Assembly: GCA_028291545.1 (NCBI GenBank)
Contig: JAQGHR010000147.1
Span: forward strand, 1 to 44,767
Direction: 5' to 3'
Length of the DNA stretch: 44,767 nt
Source of the DNA: Planctomycetota bacterium
GTDB taxonomy: Bacteria > Planctomycetota > Planctomycetia > Isosphaerales > Isosphaeraceae
Part shown: positions 1 to 8,863 of the stretch, piece after piece
Position numbering within the stretch: the stretch's first letter is position 1
Layout of the letters: each line of letters begins with the position of its first letter
The notes under the pieces: model-generated
What the model was told of the DNA's origin: nothing
The model's input: only the letters and a program-made list of their open reading frames with translations
Database searches by the model: none
Made by a program: the position numbers and the translations under genes

Positions 1-43
1 TCCCTGCCCGCCTACCCACATCCCTATTGTAGGCGGGCAGGGA
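1..43. repeat. Perfect 15-bp inverted repeat, REP-like hairpin
   Basis: Positions 1-15 and 29-43 are exact reverse complements around a 13-nt loop, so this folds into a very GC-rich hairpin. It lies 65 bp beyond the stop of the minus-strand GH2 gene and could help end that transcript, but no T tract follows on either side. It is one of many different palindromes in the intergenic gaps of this window. Confidence 0.8.
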
Positions 44-108
44 CGCCCGCCCCACTCGGATACGGTCGCCCCGTCGCCAACACATTTCACCGATCCTGGA
101 CTCGCCTC

Positions 109-3100
109 TCACGGCCTCGCCGTGGCCGCCGTCACCGCGATCAGCGCCGGCACACCGCGACGATCCTTCCCGTAAACCAGATCGACCGACTTGATCGCGA
201 CATCGGGCCTCGGATTGTTCCATTGCTTGACGTACGCGACGGCCGAGAGATCCGAATTCGCGAACGGCTTGGTCCAGCCGATCTGGGCGCCGGGAAGCGG
301 AGACGGAGAGCGCTGCTTATAATCGTCGACGTCGATCTCGGAGATCACCGGAATTTCGGCGGTCTTGCCGTCGGCGAACGTGACGACGTAGCGGGCCATC
401 TCGAATTGCTTCTTCTCGCGGACTTCCTGGTCGTTGCGGCGCTGGTCGATGCGGGCGGCCTGGAGGAAGAACAGGGCGTCGGCCTTGCGGTTGACGGGGA
501 TGCCGCGCACCGCGTCGGCCAGGTTGTTGGGGACCCCCTGCCCTCCCAGCATCACCACCGTGGGCACGGGCGAGGTGCGGAAGTCGTACACCGAGAACGG
601 CACGCCCGCGAAGGTCTGCTTGCCGGAGGGGAGGTCCTTGAACGTCGTGTTCGCGTCGCCGAACCAGCCGCGCTCGGTGCGGTACTGATTGGCCTGCTTC
701 GAGAGGTCGATCGGCGCGTAATCCAGGCTCGCGCCGGCGATCACCGTCTTGCCGGCCGCGAACGGGGCCTTCAGGTTGCGCAGGATCGTGGCGAGCACCG
801 CGCGCTTCTTCTCGGCGTTGCCGGGAACGTCCTCGCTAGTCTTGAACAGGACATTGCAAAGGACGATGCCGCCCTCTCCGTCGGGATAGTGCATCAGGCC
901 GCCGCAGTTGATCAGCGGCTTGACTTTGGCCAGGAACTCGGCTGAGCGGACGGGCTTCAAACGGATGTTATCCAGCCCTGTCACGGCTCCCTTGCCGGGA
1001 AGTTTGTCCCACTCGGCCAGGCGCAGCGTGAGGTTTTTCCCCGAGCGGGGCGGATCGACGGCGAAGGTCTGCGGGTCGTTGATCGGCTTGACCTTGTAGC
1101 TCGCGGTTTCCTTGCCGTCGAAGAGCAGTTCAAACTTCGTCACGGGATAATAGAACGTGTTGCCGATCCATTCGACCTCGCTGATCGTCTGCGATTTCGG
1201 CAGGTCGAGCAGGAAATCCATCGGCCCTTCCTTCGGCACGGGGATGTTGACGATGTACTTCCACGCATCGGAGGAGACGAACCCGTTGACCATGTTGGCG
1301 GCGAATCCGTCGCGATCGAACAGGCGGGCGAACGGGGCGACGTCGTCGTAATCCACCACATGGCTGAACGTGTCCCCCGCGACGAAGTTCCCCTCCTGCC
1401 ACGGGAAGATCCGTTCGGACGAGTACAGGGCCACGTCGCCCAGCGACAGCCCGGCCGCGAGCGGGTCTCGCAGCGCGGGGAACATCACGCGTTCCCGGCG
1501 GAACGGGCGGATCATGTGCTCGACGCCGACGAGCTTGTTGAACGCGTCCAGCCCCTCGGGCGTGAGCCCGTTCAGGACGAGATAGCCGCCCCTCGCTTTG
1601 AATTTCGAGAGGGCGTCTCGGTTGTCGTACACCGTCTTCAGGTTCGCGGGCGAGGCGTTCATCACGACGAGCGTGATGGTCGGGGTCGTGAGCGCCTGGA
1701 CCGGATCGCTGATCGATTCGTACTTCAGGCCGGTCGCGTCGAGCGCCTCGGCCAGGCGGGGCGAGCCATCGACGACGGCCGCGACCTGGCGGAACTCTTG
1801 CTTGTATTCCACCCCGTGGCGGATGAGGTTGGACAGCAGCGACTGCGCGACGGCGTTCGTCGGCAACGTCTCGCCGATGCGGAGCTGGGAGACGAGCAGG
1901 AAGCCCTTGCCGATGGGGATTTCCACCATCGCGGAGTTCTTGAGCTGGTCGTTGCACTGGACGATCGAACGGGCGCCGCGCGTGGGTTTCAGGTAGGCGT
2001 CCCGGTAGACGACCTCGTCCGGTCCCCAGGTGAAGAAGTCCTTGGATTTCAGCAGCCTCATGGCCGTGTGGCTGGCGTCCTCGACGAACGCGATGCGGCC
2101 TTCGTTCGTGGCGCTCTCCATCTCGGCGGGCTGGAGGGCCTGATATTTCAGCGGGTGCTTCTGTTCGAGGACAATCACACGCTTGCCCGAGAGGGCGTAG
2201 GCGGCCAGCGCCGTCGAGGTCGATTCCGAGGCGTCGAGCGCGTCGCGACCGATGAGCAGGATCTTGGCGGCGTCCGGCAAATTCTTGAGGCTCCCGAGTT
2301 CGGCGAACGGGATCGCATTCTCGCCGAGGAAGGCCTTCGCCTCGCCCTTCGGGTCATAGACTGCGATGTCGCCCGGCTTGAGGCCGCCGATCCCCTTGCG
2401 AGGAGGCAGGACGGTGACGCTCTTCACGTCGCGATAGACTTCCTTGCCGGCCACCGAGAGCGTCAGGAGCAGTTCTCCCTCGGTCCTCATCGGGACGCCG
2501 GGCATCGCGATCGTCTCGTCAAACTTCACGTTCTCGCCGGGCGGGACCTTGTGCTCGGTGGTCTTCGCCGAGATCGCCTTGCCCTTGATCGTCAGGGTCC
2601 GGGTGAACGTGATCGGCTCGGCCGAGTGGGTGTCGTTGAAGATGCCGAACGTGCGCTTGACGCTCTGCTCCGGCCCGAACGTCCAGTCCCATTGACGGCA
2701 GAGGACCGCCCGCGGCGCGTTCCCGTCGTACTGCCCCACCGCCACGCTCGGCCCTTGCCAGAAGTGAATCGCGCCGTTGCCGGTCCAGCGACCGCCCTCA
2801 GTCATCATCCGCACGAGCAGGCCGACCGCCCGACGAGATCCGGCCTTGCCCGAGAAGACCTCCTCGCCGCCGAAATAGCTGTAGGAGGGATTAAAACCCT
2901 CGGCGAACAGTTCCTCGCCGATGAAGCGGGGCCGCTTCTGGTCCCACTCCCATCGGCCGCGACCGCCGCCCTTGGTGTTGGGCGTGTAGGCGAGCGTGGG
3001 GTATTCGGAGAACGGGCCGGACGTGTAGTGGTCGCCGTGGACGGGCATCTTGTTGGACTTCGTGGCGCCGCCGCCGTCGGTCATGCTGGGACGGGTCGGG

Positions 3101-5118
3101 TCGGCGAGTTTCACGGCGTCGGCCGTCTTGACGATCTCCTCCTCGAACTTGTCCATCAGGCCGCCGTGGAGGTTGATGCAGTTGATGTAGAGATATTCAT
3201 TCTCGATCGACCAGATCATCACCGACGGGTGATTCCGCTCGCCCTTGACCTGCGCCACCACCTGATCCCGCCAGTTCTCCAGGAGATCCATCTTCACTTC
3301 GGTGCCGCGTTTCTTGCGGAACTTCTCGTCCTGCTCGACGGCGTGATAGCCGATGGCTTCGCCGTCAAGAATGCCCGAGCGGCGGACGACGACGCCGTTC
3401 TTGTCGAAGAAATCGAGGGCCTGGTCGGGCGGCAAGTTCTGCCAGGAGGTGCCCCAGAATCGCATGAAGGTCTGATTCGATTTGTGGTAGAAATCGAGCC
3501 AATCCTTCGGGGTTTCCTCGCTGTGGGTGTCGGCCCAGCCGTGCCAGGGGATGCCGTTGAGCTTGAAGTCCTTGCCGTCGATCGTCCACTCGCGGAATCC
3601 GAACGGCGTCTCGCTCACGTCCACGGGCTTGCCATCGACGACGAGCGTGACTTGCAGCGTGTACATGGCCGGGTCGTCGGGCCACCAGAGGCGAGGCGCG
3701 GGCCACGGGCTCTTGACCGAAAGGCTCTGCGTCGACCCTGCCTTGATCGTGAAGCGATTGCCCGAGAACATGAGCGGATGCGCCCCGCGCGAGTCGATGG
3801 CGGCGACCACGATCTCGCCATCGACCGCCTTGTCGGCCGGATTGCCGATCGTCAGATCGACGGCCAGCTCCTTGCGGGCGACGGACGGCTTGACGAACGT
3901 GTCGGCGACATACGCTGGACCCGCCGAGACGAACTCGGGCGTGACCAGGATGCCCGACTGAGGCTGGTTCCAGACCGGATAGGCGAGATCCTGGAATCCG
4001 TCGCTGAAGAACTTCTTCGGCAGGTTGAACGTCTTCCGCAATTTGAGAGGGTTTTCCGGATCGGCCGCGCGGCCGTACCAGGCGTCCCGGATGCCGACCC
4101 AGACCTCGTTCTCGCCGGGTTTGACGGCCCTGGTCACGTCGATCTGGACGCGGGCGAACGGGTTCTTGTCGAATCCACAAAACTTGCCGTTCACATACAC
4201 GGTCGTGTTCAGATTGTTCTGCGGGAACACGAGGAAAAACGACCGTCCGGCGGCCGATTTCGGCACGTCGACCCGCGTGCGATACCAGACGCGATGCGCG
4301 AACACGAAATCGGGCCGTGATGTGTTCTTGTCGCTCGGGACCTCGATCCCTCGCCAGAACGGATGCGCGGGCAGGGCCTTGATGGGCTCGGCCACCTCGC
4401 CCGGCATCTGCTCGTCGTCGCGAGCGATTTCCCACAGGCCCCTGAGCGAGACCGACGCGCGATCGGCGGCCGATTTGGGCTCGGGCAGGCGGAAAACGGT
4501 CGTGCCGGCCTGCTTGTCGCGTGCGTCGCGGCCGTCGTTGCCGGGCGGGAATGGACCGTTGGGCAGGAACGTGCCGGGATGAAGAACAATCGCATCCGAG
4601 GAGTAAAGAATGCGGGCCGTCTGGCCCTTCTCATCCTTCAGCTTCGGGATCCGGATCTCCAGCGCGTGCTCGCCCCTGGTCAATGCCTTGTCGCCCAGCT
4701 TCAGCCACGCGACCTCGCAGAAGAAATCCAGCTCCATCAGGTCCGTCGTCAGCTCGTCGGGCCTGGAGCGGGTCCATGCGCCGCCGTCGATGCGCCAGTC
4801 GAACGGAGAGCGGACGAACTCGAACCCGAGGCGGTTCCACACGGCAAACGTGCCGTCGGTCTTGACGGTGAATTTGTAGGAGAGCAACGCGCCGTCGCCG
4901 GGAACGTCCTTGTCCACCTTGTCGGCATCCACGGACAGGTTCAGCCATTTCTCGCCCGAGAGGATCGACTTGTTGCCCCAACCGGCGAGGTTCAGCTTCA
5001 CGTTGGCCGTCGTCGCCGCCTCCCCCTCGATCCAGATCGGCTCCTGAGCGGGGGAGATCGCACTCGTGGCGTGGAGACCAAGCAAAACGAGGAGTAGCCG
5101 CGCGGAAAATCGAGTCAT
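109..5118 (-). CDS. Exported glycoside hydrolase family 2-like protein (1669 aa)
   Basis: Predicted secreted or periplasmic glycosidase with a GH2 core. The start at 5118 was chosen because the first 25 or so residues (MTRFSARLLLVLLGLHA...) form a classical signal peptide; the frame stays open to 5250 but that extension is proline/serine-rich and crosses a DNA repeat. A sugar-binding jelly-roll (about residues 275-350, with WYRTRVDVP and VYVNGKF) and an Ig-like domain precede a TIM barrel from about residue 510. The barrel has the GH2 acid/base motif IENE near residue 641 (SVMIWSIENEY) and a likely nucleophile Glu in RFIGEELFAEG near 735. Ordinary beta-galactosidases or beta-glucuronidases are 600-1050 aa; here about 850 further residues follow, which I cannot assign and which may include carbohydrate-binding or amidotransferase-like folds. 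Substrate unknown. No neighbouring sugar gene forms an operon with it. Confidence 0.85.
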   Translation of the reverse strand: MTRFSARLLLVLLGLHATSAISPAQEPIWIEGEAATTANVKLNLAGWGNKSILSGEKWLNLSVDADKVDKDVPGDGALLSYKFTVKTDGTFAVWNRLGFEFVRSPFDWRIDGGAWTRSRPDELTTDLMELDFFCEVAWLKLGDKALTRGEHALEIRIPKLKDEKGQTARILYSSDAIVLHPGTFLPNGPFPPGNDGRDARDKQAGTTVFRLPEPKSAADRASVSLRGLWEIARDDEQMPGEVAEPIKALPAHPFWRGIEVPSDKNTSRPDFVFAHRVWYRTRVDVPKSAAGRSFFLVFPQNNLNTTVYVNGKFCGFDKNPFARVQIDVTRAVKPGENEVWVGIRDAWYGRAADPENPLKLRKTFNLPKKFFSDGFQDLAYPVWNQPQSGILVTPEFVSAGPAYVADTFVKPSVARKELAVDLTIGNPADKAVDGEIVVAAIDSRGAHPLMFSGNRFTIKAGSTQSLSVKSPWPAPRLWWPDDPAMYTLQVTLVVDGKPVDVSETPFGFREWTIDGKDFKLNGIPWHGWADTHSEETPKDWLDFYHKSNQTFMRFWGTSWQNLPPDQALDFFDKNGVVVRRSGILDGEAIGYHAVEQDEKFRKKRGTEVKMDLLENWRDQVVAQVKGERNHPSVMIWSIENEYLYINCINLHGGLMDKFEEEIVKTADAVKLADPTRPSMTDGGGATKSNKMPVHGDHYTSGPFSEYPTLAYTPNTKGGGRGRWEWDQKRPRFIGEELFAEGFNPSYSYFGGEEVFSGKAGSRRAVGLLVRMMTEGGRWTGNGAIHFWQGPSVAVGQYDGNAPRAVLCRQWDWTFGPEQSVKRTFGIFNDTHSAEPITFTRTLTIKGKAISAKTTEHKVPPGENVKFDETIAMPGVPMRTEGELLLTLSVAGKEVYRDVKSVTVLPPRKGIGGLKPGDIAVYDPKGEAKAFLGENAIPFAELGSLKNLPDAAKILLIGRDALDASESTSTALAAYALSGKRVIVLEQKHPLKYQALQPAEMESATNEGRIAFVEDASHTAMRLLKSKDFFTWGPDEVVYRDAYLKPTRGARSIVQCNDQLKNSAMVEIPIGKGFLLVSQLRIGETLPTNAVAQSLLSNLIRHGVEYKQEFRQVAAVVDGSPRLAEALDATGLKYESISDPVQALTTPTITLVVMNASPANLKTVYDNRDALSKFKARGGYLVLNGLTPEGLDAFNKLVGVEHMIRPFRRERVMFPALRDPLAAGLSLGDVALYSSERIFPWQEGNFVAGDTFSHVVDYDDVAPFARLFDRDGFAANMVNGFVSSDAWKYIVNIPVPKEGPMDFLLDLPKSQTISEVEWIGNTFYYPVTKFELLFDGKETASYKVKPINDPQTFAVDPPRSGKNLTLRLAEWDKLPGKGAVTGLDNIRLKPVRSAEFLAKVKPLINCGGLMHYPDGEGGIVLCNVLFKTSEDVPGNAEKKRAVLATILRNLKAPFAAGKTVIAGASLDYAPIDLSKQANQYRTERGWFGDANTTFKDLPSGKQTFAGVPFSVYDFRTSPVPTVVMLGGQGVPNNLADAVRGIPVNRKADALFFLQAARIDQRRNDQEVREKKQFEMARYVVTFADGKTAEIPVISEIDVDDYKQRSPSPLPGAQIGWTKPFANSDLSAVAYVKQWNNPRPDVAIKSVDLVYGKDRRGVPALIAVTAATARP

Positions 5119-5604
5119 GGGATCGCTCGCCGGTGAGGAATCGTGGCTGGGAGGGGTGCGGGAGGGGGATCGAAGAGTTTCACGCCGAGGCGGGGAGGAA
5201 GCGCAGAGGACGCAGAGAAGAAGGCAGGATGGCTTCGGAGAGGGGATCATAGACTCGGGAGGTCCGATGCCTCCCTCGACCCTCTTCCCGTCTTGCTAAT
5301 TGCTTTCTCTTCCTCCGCGTCCTCTGCGCTTCCTCCCCGTCTCGGCGTGAAACTCTTCGATTCCTTTCCTGCCGGCCCTTCGCTCGCGGATTGTACGACG
5401 GCCGAGTGGGCCGATCAATCGGGCTGTTGCAGGCATTGATGGTGGGACTCGCCTGGATCGAGGCCGACATTTTGTCCGAAGGGCGCGTTCGACGCTTGCG
5501 GGCGCTCGGGGTCATGGGTAGCCTGAAAGTTCCCTACCATGACGGCCCTATGTCGTTCCCCGAGTGTCGATTCCCCGCCCATCCTTTGCGAGGGAGGCCA
5601 TCCC
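5119..5604. other. Intergenic region between divergent genes
   Basis: This 486-bp gap separates the divergent GH2 and helix-hairpin-helix genes and must hold both promoters. Its centre is occupied by the inverted repeat annotated at 5171-5360. I see no coding signal and no convincing -10/-35 pair. Confidence 0.6.
5171..5360. repeat. Inverted repeat with 45-47 bp arms and ~100 bp spacer
   Basis: The left arm (about 5171-5217) and right arm (about 5314-5360) are reverse complements with only one or two mismatches. Each arm carries a GCAGAGGACGCAGAG-type core and a CACGCCGAG block. Similar core motifs occur as dispersed repeats in many bacterial genomes (general knowledge). The arrangement could be a foldback or MITE-like element, or two copies of a short repeat in opposite orientation. 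Confidence 0.8.
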
Positions 5605-6483
5605 ATGAGCGCGCAGCGAAACGTTTCCTTCCGGGCGACGTCGTTCCTGACGCTGGCTGCCCTGCTGTTCGCCTCGGCAACGGTCCAGGCGCAGGCGGTC
5701 AAGACGCCTGTCAAGCCGCAGGAAAAAACCACGGCGAAGACGAAGGAAAAGGCCCAACCGATCGACGTGAACTCGGCGACCGGCGAGGAACTGATGACGC
5801 TGCCCGGTGTCGGCGAGGTGCATGCCCGGAAGATCATCGAGGGCCGGCCGTACAAGACGGTCGACGAGTTGACCGTCAAGGCCGGCGTGCCCGCGGCGAC
5901 GGTCGCCAGGATCAAGACCCTGACCGTCGTCAGGCCGTTGCCCTCTCCCGTCGACGTGAACACGGCCACGGCCGAACGGCTCCAGACCCTTCCCGGCGTC
6001 GGCCCGGCGGTGGCCAAGTCGATCATCGCCGGCCGGCCGTACAAGTCGTTCAACGACCTCGCGAAGGTCAACGGTCTGGGCGAGGCCAAGCTGAATATCC
6101 TGCGGGGCCGGGTGGAGTTCGGGAAGGCCGCCGCGGCTCCGGCCGAGAAGGTCAAGTCCGCGACACCCAACGAGAAGGCCGACACCGCGAAGCCCAAGGC
6201 GAACGCCACCGTCACGGAAAAAGCCCTTCCCAAGGAGAAGATGGAGGCCAAGGCGAAGACAAAGGCCAAGGAGACCGCCAAGGCCAAGCTCCCGCCGGGC
6301 CAGAAGATCAACATCAACACGGCCTCGGCGACGGAACTCGACGAACTTTTCGGCATCGGCCCCGTCCGTGCCCAGGCCATCATCGCCGGCCGACCCTACG
6401 CGAAGCCCGAAGATATCATGAAGGTCAAGGGCATCAAGGAAGGCGAGTTCGCCAAGATCAAGGATCAGATCGTCGTGAAGTGA
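5605..6483 (+). CDS. Secreted protein with three ComEA-type helix-hairpin-helix domains (292 aa)
   Basis: Predicted exported DNA-binding protein. The ATG at 5605 follows a GGGAGG ribosome site and opens a signal peptide ending near AQAQA (residues 1-31). Three copies of the ComEA-like double helix-hairpin-helix unit follow. Each starts with (I/V)DVN(S/T)AT or ININTAS, carries LPGVG, LPGVG or LFGIGP, and then xxIIxGRPYK/A. The first two are adjacent; a lysine/alanine-rich linker of about 60 residues separates the third, which ends the protein. Single ComEA domains bind incoming DNA during transformation, or occur in helicase and nuclease contexts. No comEC lies nearby, but a secreted S1/P1 nuclease follows on the same strand, so a role in extracellular or periplasmic nucleic-acid handling is possible (inference). 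Function otherwise unknown. Confidence 0.85.
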   Translation: MSAQRNVSFRATSFLTLAALLFASATVQAQAVKTPVKPQEKTTAKTKEKAQPIDVNSATGEELMTLPGVGEVHARKIIEGRPYKTVDELTVKAGVPAATVARIKTLTVVRPLPSPVDVNTATAERLQTLPGVGPAVAKSIIAGRPYKSFNDLAKVNGLGEAKLNILRGRVEFGKAAAAPAEKVKSATPNEKADTAKPKANATVTEKALPKEKMEAKAKTKAKETAKAKLPPGQKININTASATELDELFGIGPVRAQAIIAGRPYAKPEDIMKVKGIKEGEFAKIKDQIVVK

Positions 6484-6512
6484 ATCGCAAGCGTCTCACA
6501 AAACCCCCGGCA

Positions 6513-6575
6513 AGCCCGATCGCGTCAGCGCCGGTAGTCTTTTTCGTAAGCGCCCGGCGCTGACGCGACCGGGCT
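6513..6575. repeat. Long hairpin between the HhH and nuclease genes
   Basis: Arms 6513-6534 and 6554-6575 are complementary over 22 bp with a single mismatch, around a 19-nt loop. It lies 30 bp after the HhH stop and 51 bp before the nuclease start. With no trailing T run it looks like a REP-type palindrome more than a standard intrinsic terminator, but it could still separate the two transcripts. Confidence 0.8.
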
Positions 6576-6626
6576 CGTCGTGATGATGATTCCGGAAATC
6601 GGTTCACACCCGTGAGAGCATTCGCC

Positions 6627-7433
6627 ATGCCCCGCGTTTTCCGCCGTTTGATCGCGGTCGCGGCCATCCTTTCCCTCGTCTCCCCCGCGCACGCATGGGG
6701 GCCGCAGGGGCATCGGATCAGCACCCGGATCGCCATGGCCAGGCTTACCCCGAAGGCGGCCGGAGCGATCCGCGAGCTGCTGAACCCCGGCGACACGCTG
6801 GTCGACGTCTGCAACTGGGCGGACCACGAAGGGCATGACGTCGTGCCCGATAGCGCCCCGTGGCACTACGTGAACGTCCCGCTCGACGCACCCCGCTACA
6901 GCGCGAAATATTGCGGGGAACGCGGCTGCGTGGTCTCGAAGATCAAGGAATTCCGCAAGATCCTCGCCGATCCCAAGGCCCCTCGGAAAGAGCGCCAGCG
7001 TGCCTTGCTCTTCCTCGTCCACTTCGTTGAGGACGTCCACCAGCCCCTGCACGTCGGCGATAACCGCGACCGAGGCGGCAACAACACGCAGGTCCAGTTC
7101 GCCGGCAAGGGCACGAACCTGCACCGGGTCTGGGATTCGGACATCCTCCACCACGTCGGCGGCAACGATAACGTCTGGGTCCAGCGACTCACGCCGTTGC
7201 TCACGCCCGAGCACGTCAAGGCGTGGTCGTCCGGAAGCGTCGAAGAATGGGCCGACGAGAGTCTCATCGCCGCGAGGAAAGCCTATATGTGGCCGCCCGG
7301 CTCCCGAACCCCGATGCCCAGCGGCACGATCCTCGGCAACGACTACGTCCGAATGGCCGATCCCATCGTCCGCGAGCGGCTTGCCCAGGCGGGCGTGAGG
7401 CTGGCGAACGAGCTGAACGGGATTTTCAAATGA
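6627..7433 (+). CDS. Secreted S1/P1-type zinc nuclease (268 aa)
   Basis: Predicted phospholipase C/S1-P1-fold nuclease cleaving single-stranded nucleic acids at a tri-zinc site outside the cytoplasm. The ATG at 6627 opens a signal peptide ending at AHA, so the mature protein begins with Trp24, the hallmark N-terminal tryptophan of this family whose amino group and carbonyl bind zinc. Other ligand motifs are visible: GPQGH just after the Trp, NWADH, the FLVHFVEDVHQPLH block, and NLHRVWDSDIL. A GTG at 6612 in the same frame would add five residues and cannot be excluded. The stop overlaps the convergent sulfotransferase stop by 8 bp. Length matches the family. Confidence 0.9.
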   Translation: MPRVFRRLIAVAAILSLVSPAHAWGPQGHRISTRIAMARLTPKAAGAIRELLNPGDTLVDVCNWADHEGHDVVPDSAPWHYVNVPLDAPRYSAKYCGERGCVVSKIKEFRKILADPKAPRKERQRALLFLVHFVEDVHQPLHVGDNRDRGGNNTQVQFAGKGTNLHRVWDSDILHHVGGNDNVWVQRLTPLLTPEHVKAWSSGSVEEWADESLIAARKAYMWPPGSRTPMPSGTILGNDYVRMADPIVRERLAQAGVRLANELNGIFK

Positions 7434-8247
7434 GGGCGGCCAGGGAAGCCGGTTGGCCTGGGTGGCGAGATTTCCGCGCCACCGGTCGCGCAGGGTCGGT
7501 GGGAACGGGAGCCTCAGCGAGGCGCCAGGGCAATTCCGACCAGAGGTCGCTCAAATCCTCGGGGTGATCGAGCAACATCTCTTCCAGGCACCGCTTCGTC
7601 TCGTCCGAGAAGAGCGACGCGGATCGCCCGTTGACGCCCTGGTTGAATCGCGTCTCGGGGATGTCCCTGGCGAGTACGGATTGCAGCCTCGCCTCGTCGA
7701 CCGGCAGGCCCGCGCCGGCGATCAAGGCCGAGAAGAACCGCGGCGGATCGGCGACCATTTCTTCGTACCGGGCAGGGATCACCGACAGCCCCGACACGCC
7801 GCCTCGCCACATGAGATGGAAGCCGAGGTACCAGGGGATCGCGTGGCGGATGAGGTAGCGGTAGCGCTGCTGCCGCCCCAGGGCGAGGTATCGGCCGCGA
7901 TCGTGGATGTAACCCACGGGGTTCTCGTGCGACTCCCTCGCGACGTGGTCGTCGAACGAGACGAGCGTGTCGCCGAGATTCCTGCGGAGCCAGACGACCT
8001 GGACACCCTCCCGGGTGAGCAATTCCACATGCGGCACGAAGGGCTTGATGTGCATCTGGAAGATGAACGGCGCCCCGGCCCGGTCCCGGAAATGCCACGG
8101 ATCGAGGTTCTGCTCGCGCCTCCCCCAGTACACCAGGGGTGCCGCCGCCTCAATGCCGAAGTATTCGGCCAGCGCCTTCGCGACGAACGTCGATCCGCTC
8201 TTCATCGTGCAGGCGATCAGGATACGGACAGGGTCGGATGTGGCCAC
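7426..8247 (-). CDS. PAPS-dependent sulfotransferase (273 aa)
   Basis: Predicted cytosolic sulfotransferase moving sulfate from PAPS to an unknown acceptor. A GTG start at 8247 was chosen because a GGAGGAG ribosome site lies 5 nt upstream; the frame is open for 55 more codons but that extension has no such site. The PAPS 5'-phosphosulfate loop is seen at about residues 10-20 (ILIACTMKSGSTF). A second region, VVWLRRNLGDTLVSFDDHV, resembles the 3'-phosphate binding motif. A C-terminal GVNGRSASLFSDE segment fits the family's RKG-like end. Acceptors in planctomycetes are mostly undefined. The gene is monocistronic and converges on the nuclease gene. Confidence 0.85.
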   Translation of the reverse strand: MATSDPVRILIACTMKSGSTFVAKALAEYFGIEAAAPLVYWGRREQNLDPWHFRDRAGAPFIFQMHIKPFVPHVELLTREGVQVVWLRRNLGDTLVSFDDHVARESHENPVGYIHDRGRYLALGRQQRYRYLIRHAIPWYLGFHLMWRGGVSGLSVIPARYEEMVADPPRFFSALIAGAGLPVDEARLQSVLARDIPETRFNQGVNGRSASLFSDETKRCLEEMLLDHPEDLSDLWSELPWRLAEAPVPTDPARPVARKSRHPGQPASLAALI

Positions 8248-8863
8248 GAATTCTCCTCCATGATCAAGTCTGCACAGAACGCTCGCCCGAACCGTGAGAC
8301 GCCGCCAACGGGGGGACTCGGTGGCGGGTTTCACGACCTTCCTGGTCCGGTCCTCGAGAAGTCCGCGGAATCCCGACGCTATGCGGAAGTAATCGGAGTT
8401 CAAGGCACGCATGCCCCAAGGATTTTGGGCACGGCGGATTTACGCCTGGTCGGGCGATGGCGTTTTGTGGGCGTGTCCGAGGGGTCGCCTTTCCCTCACA
8501 AGCCCAGTTCACGAATCACTCGTCCTTACGCATCGCCTCTGGGGTATCCGAAATGCTTGCACAAAAGCGTGCGCGAAATTTCCGCGAACTTTATCGATCT
8601 GATCGACCAGAGTGCTCGCAGGGATTGCGTCGTCTGTGAGGCTGGGTCTGGGGCACGCCGCGGGCCGGGCCTTCGGGATACCTCAGACCCAGCCACACAG
8701 AAATCCCCCTTGGCCGGCATGTTTGCCGTCGAGTTCCTCGGGGCTGAGGTCGCCACGGCGGGGGGGCGATGCTAAAATAGATCGTCGGTCCCTGGAGACC
8801 GACCCGCGCGCCGACCCGACCCGAGGCCCGGCGACCCACGTCAACCGACTGAAAGGGGGCAGC
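8248..8863. other. Long intergenic region, no gene seen
   Basis: This 616-bp gap lies between the divergent sulfotransferase and M16 protease genes. Apart from the palindrome at 8633-8701 I find no coding, tRNA or terminator signal. Open frames crossing it lack ribosome sites and recognisable motifs. Confidence 0.5.
8633..8701. repeat. 18-bp-arm inverted repeat
   Basis: Arms 8633-8650 and 8684-8701 are complementary with one mismatch around a 33-nt GC-rich loop. The core is the complementary pair GGCTGGGTCTG and CAGACCCAGCC. REP-like; located 160 bp upstream of the M16 protease gene. Confidence 0.8.

Noticed and set aside
1360..4320. 986-codon plus-strand open frame opposite the GH2 gene
   Set aside because: It is a mirror frame of high-GC coding sequence: Arg/Val/Asp-rich, no motif, no ribosome site, and it lies entirely inside a well-supported gene.
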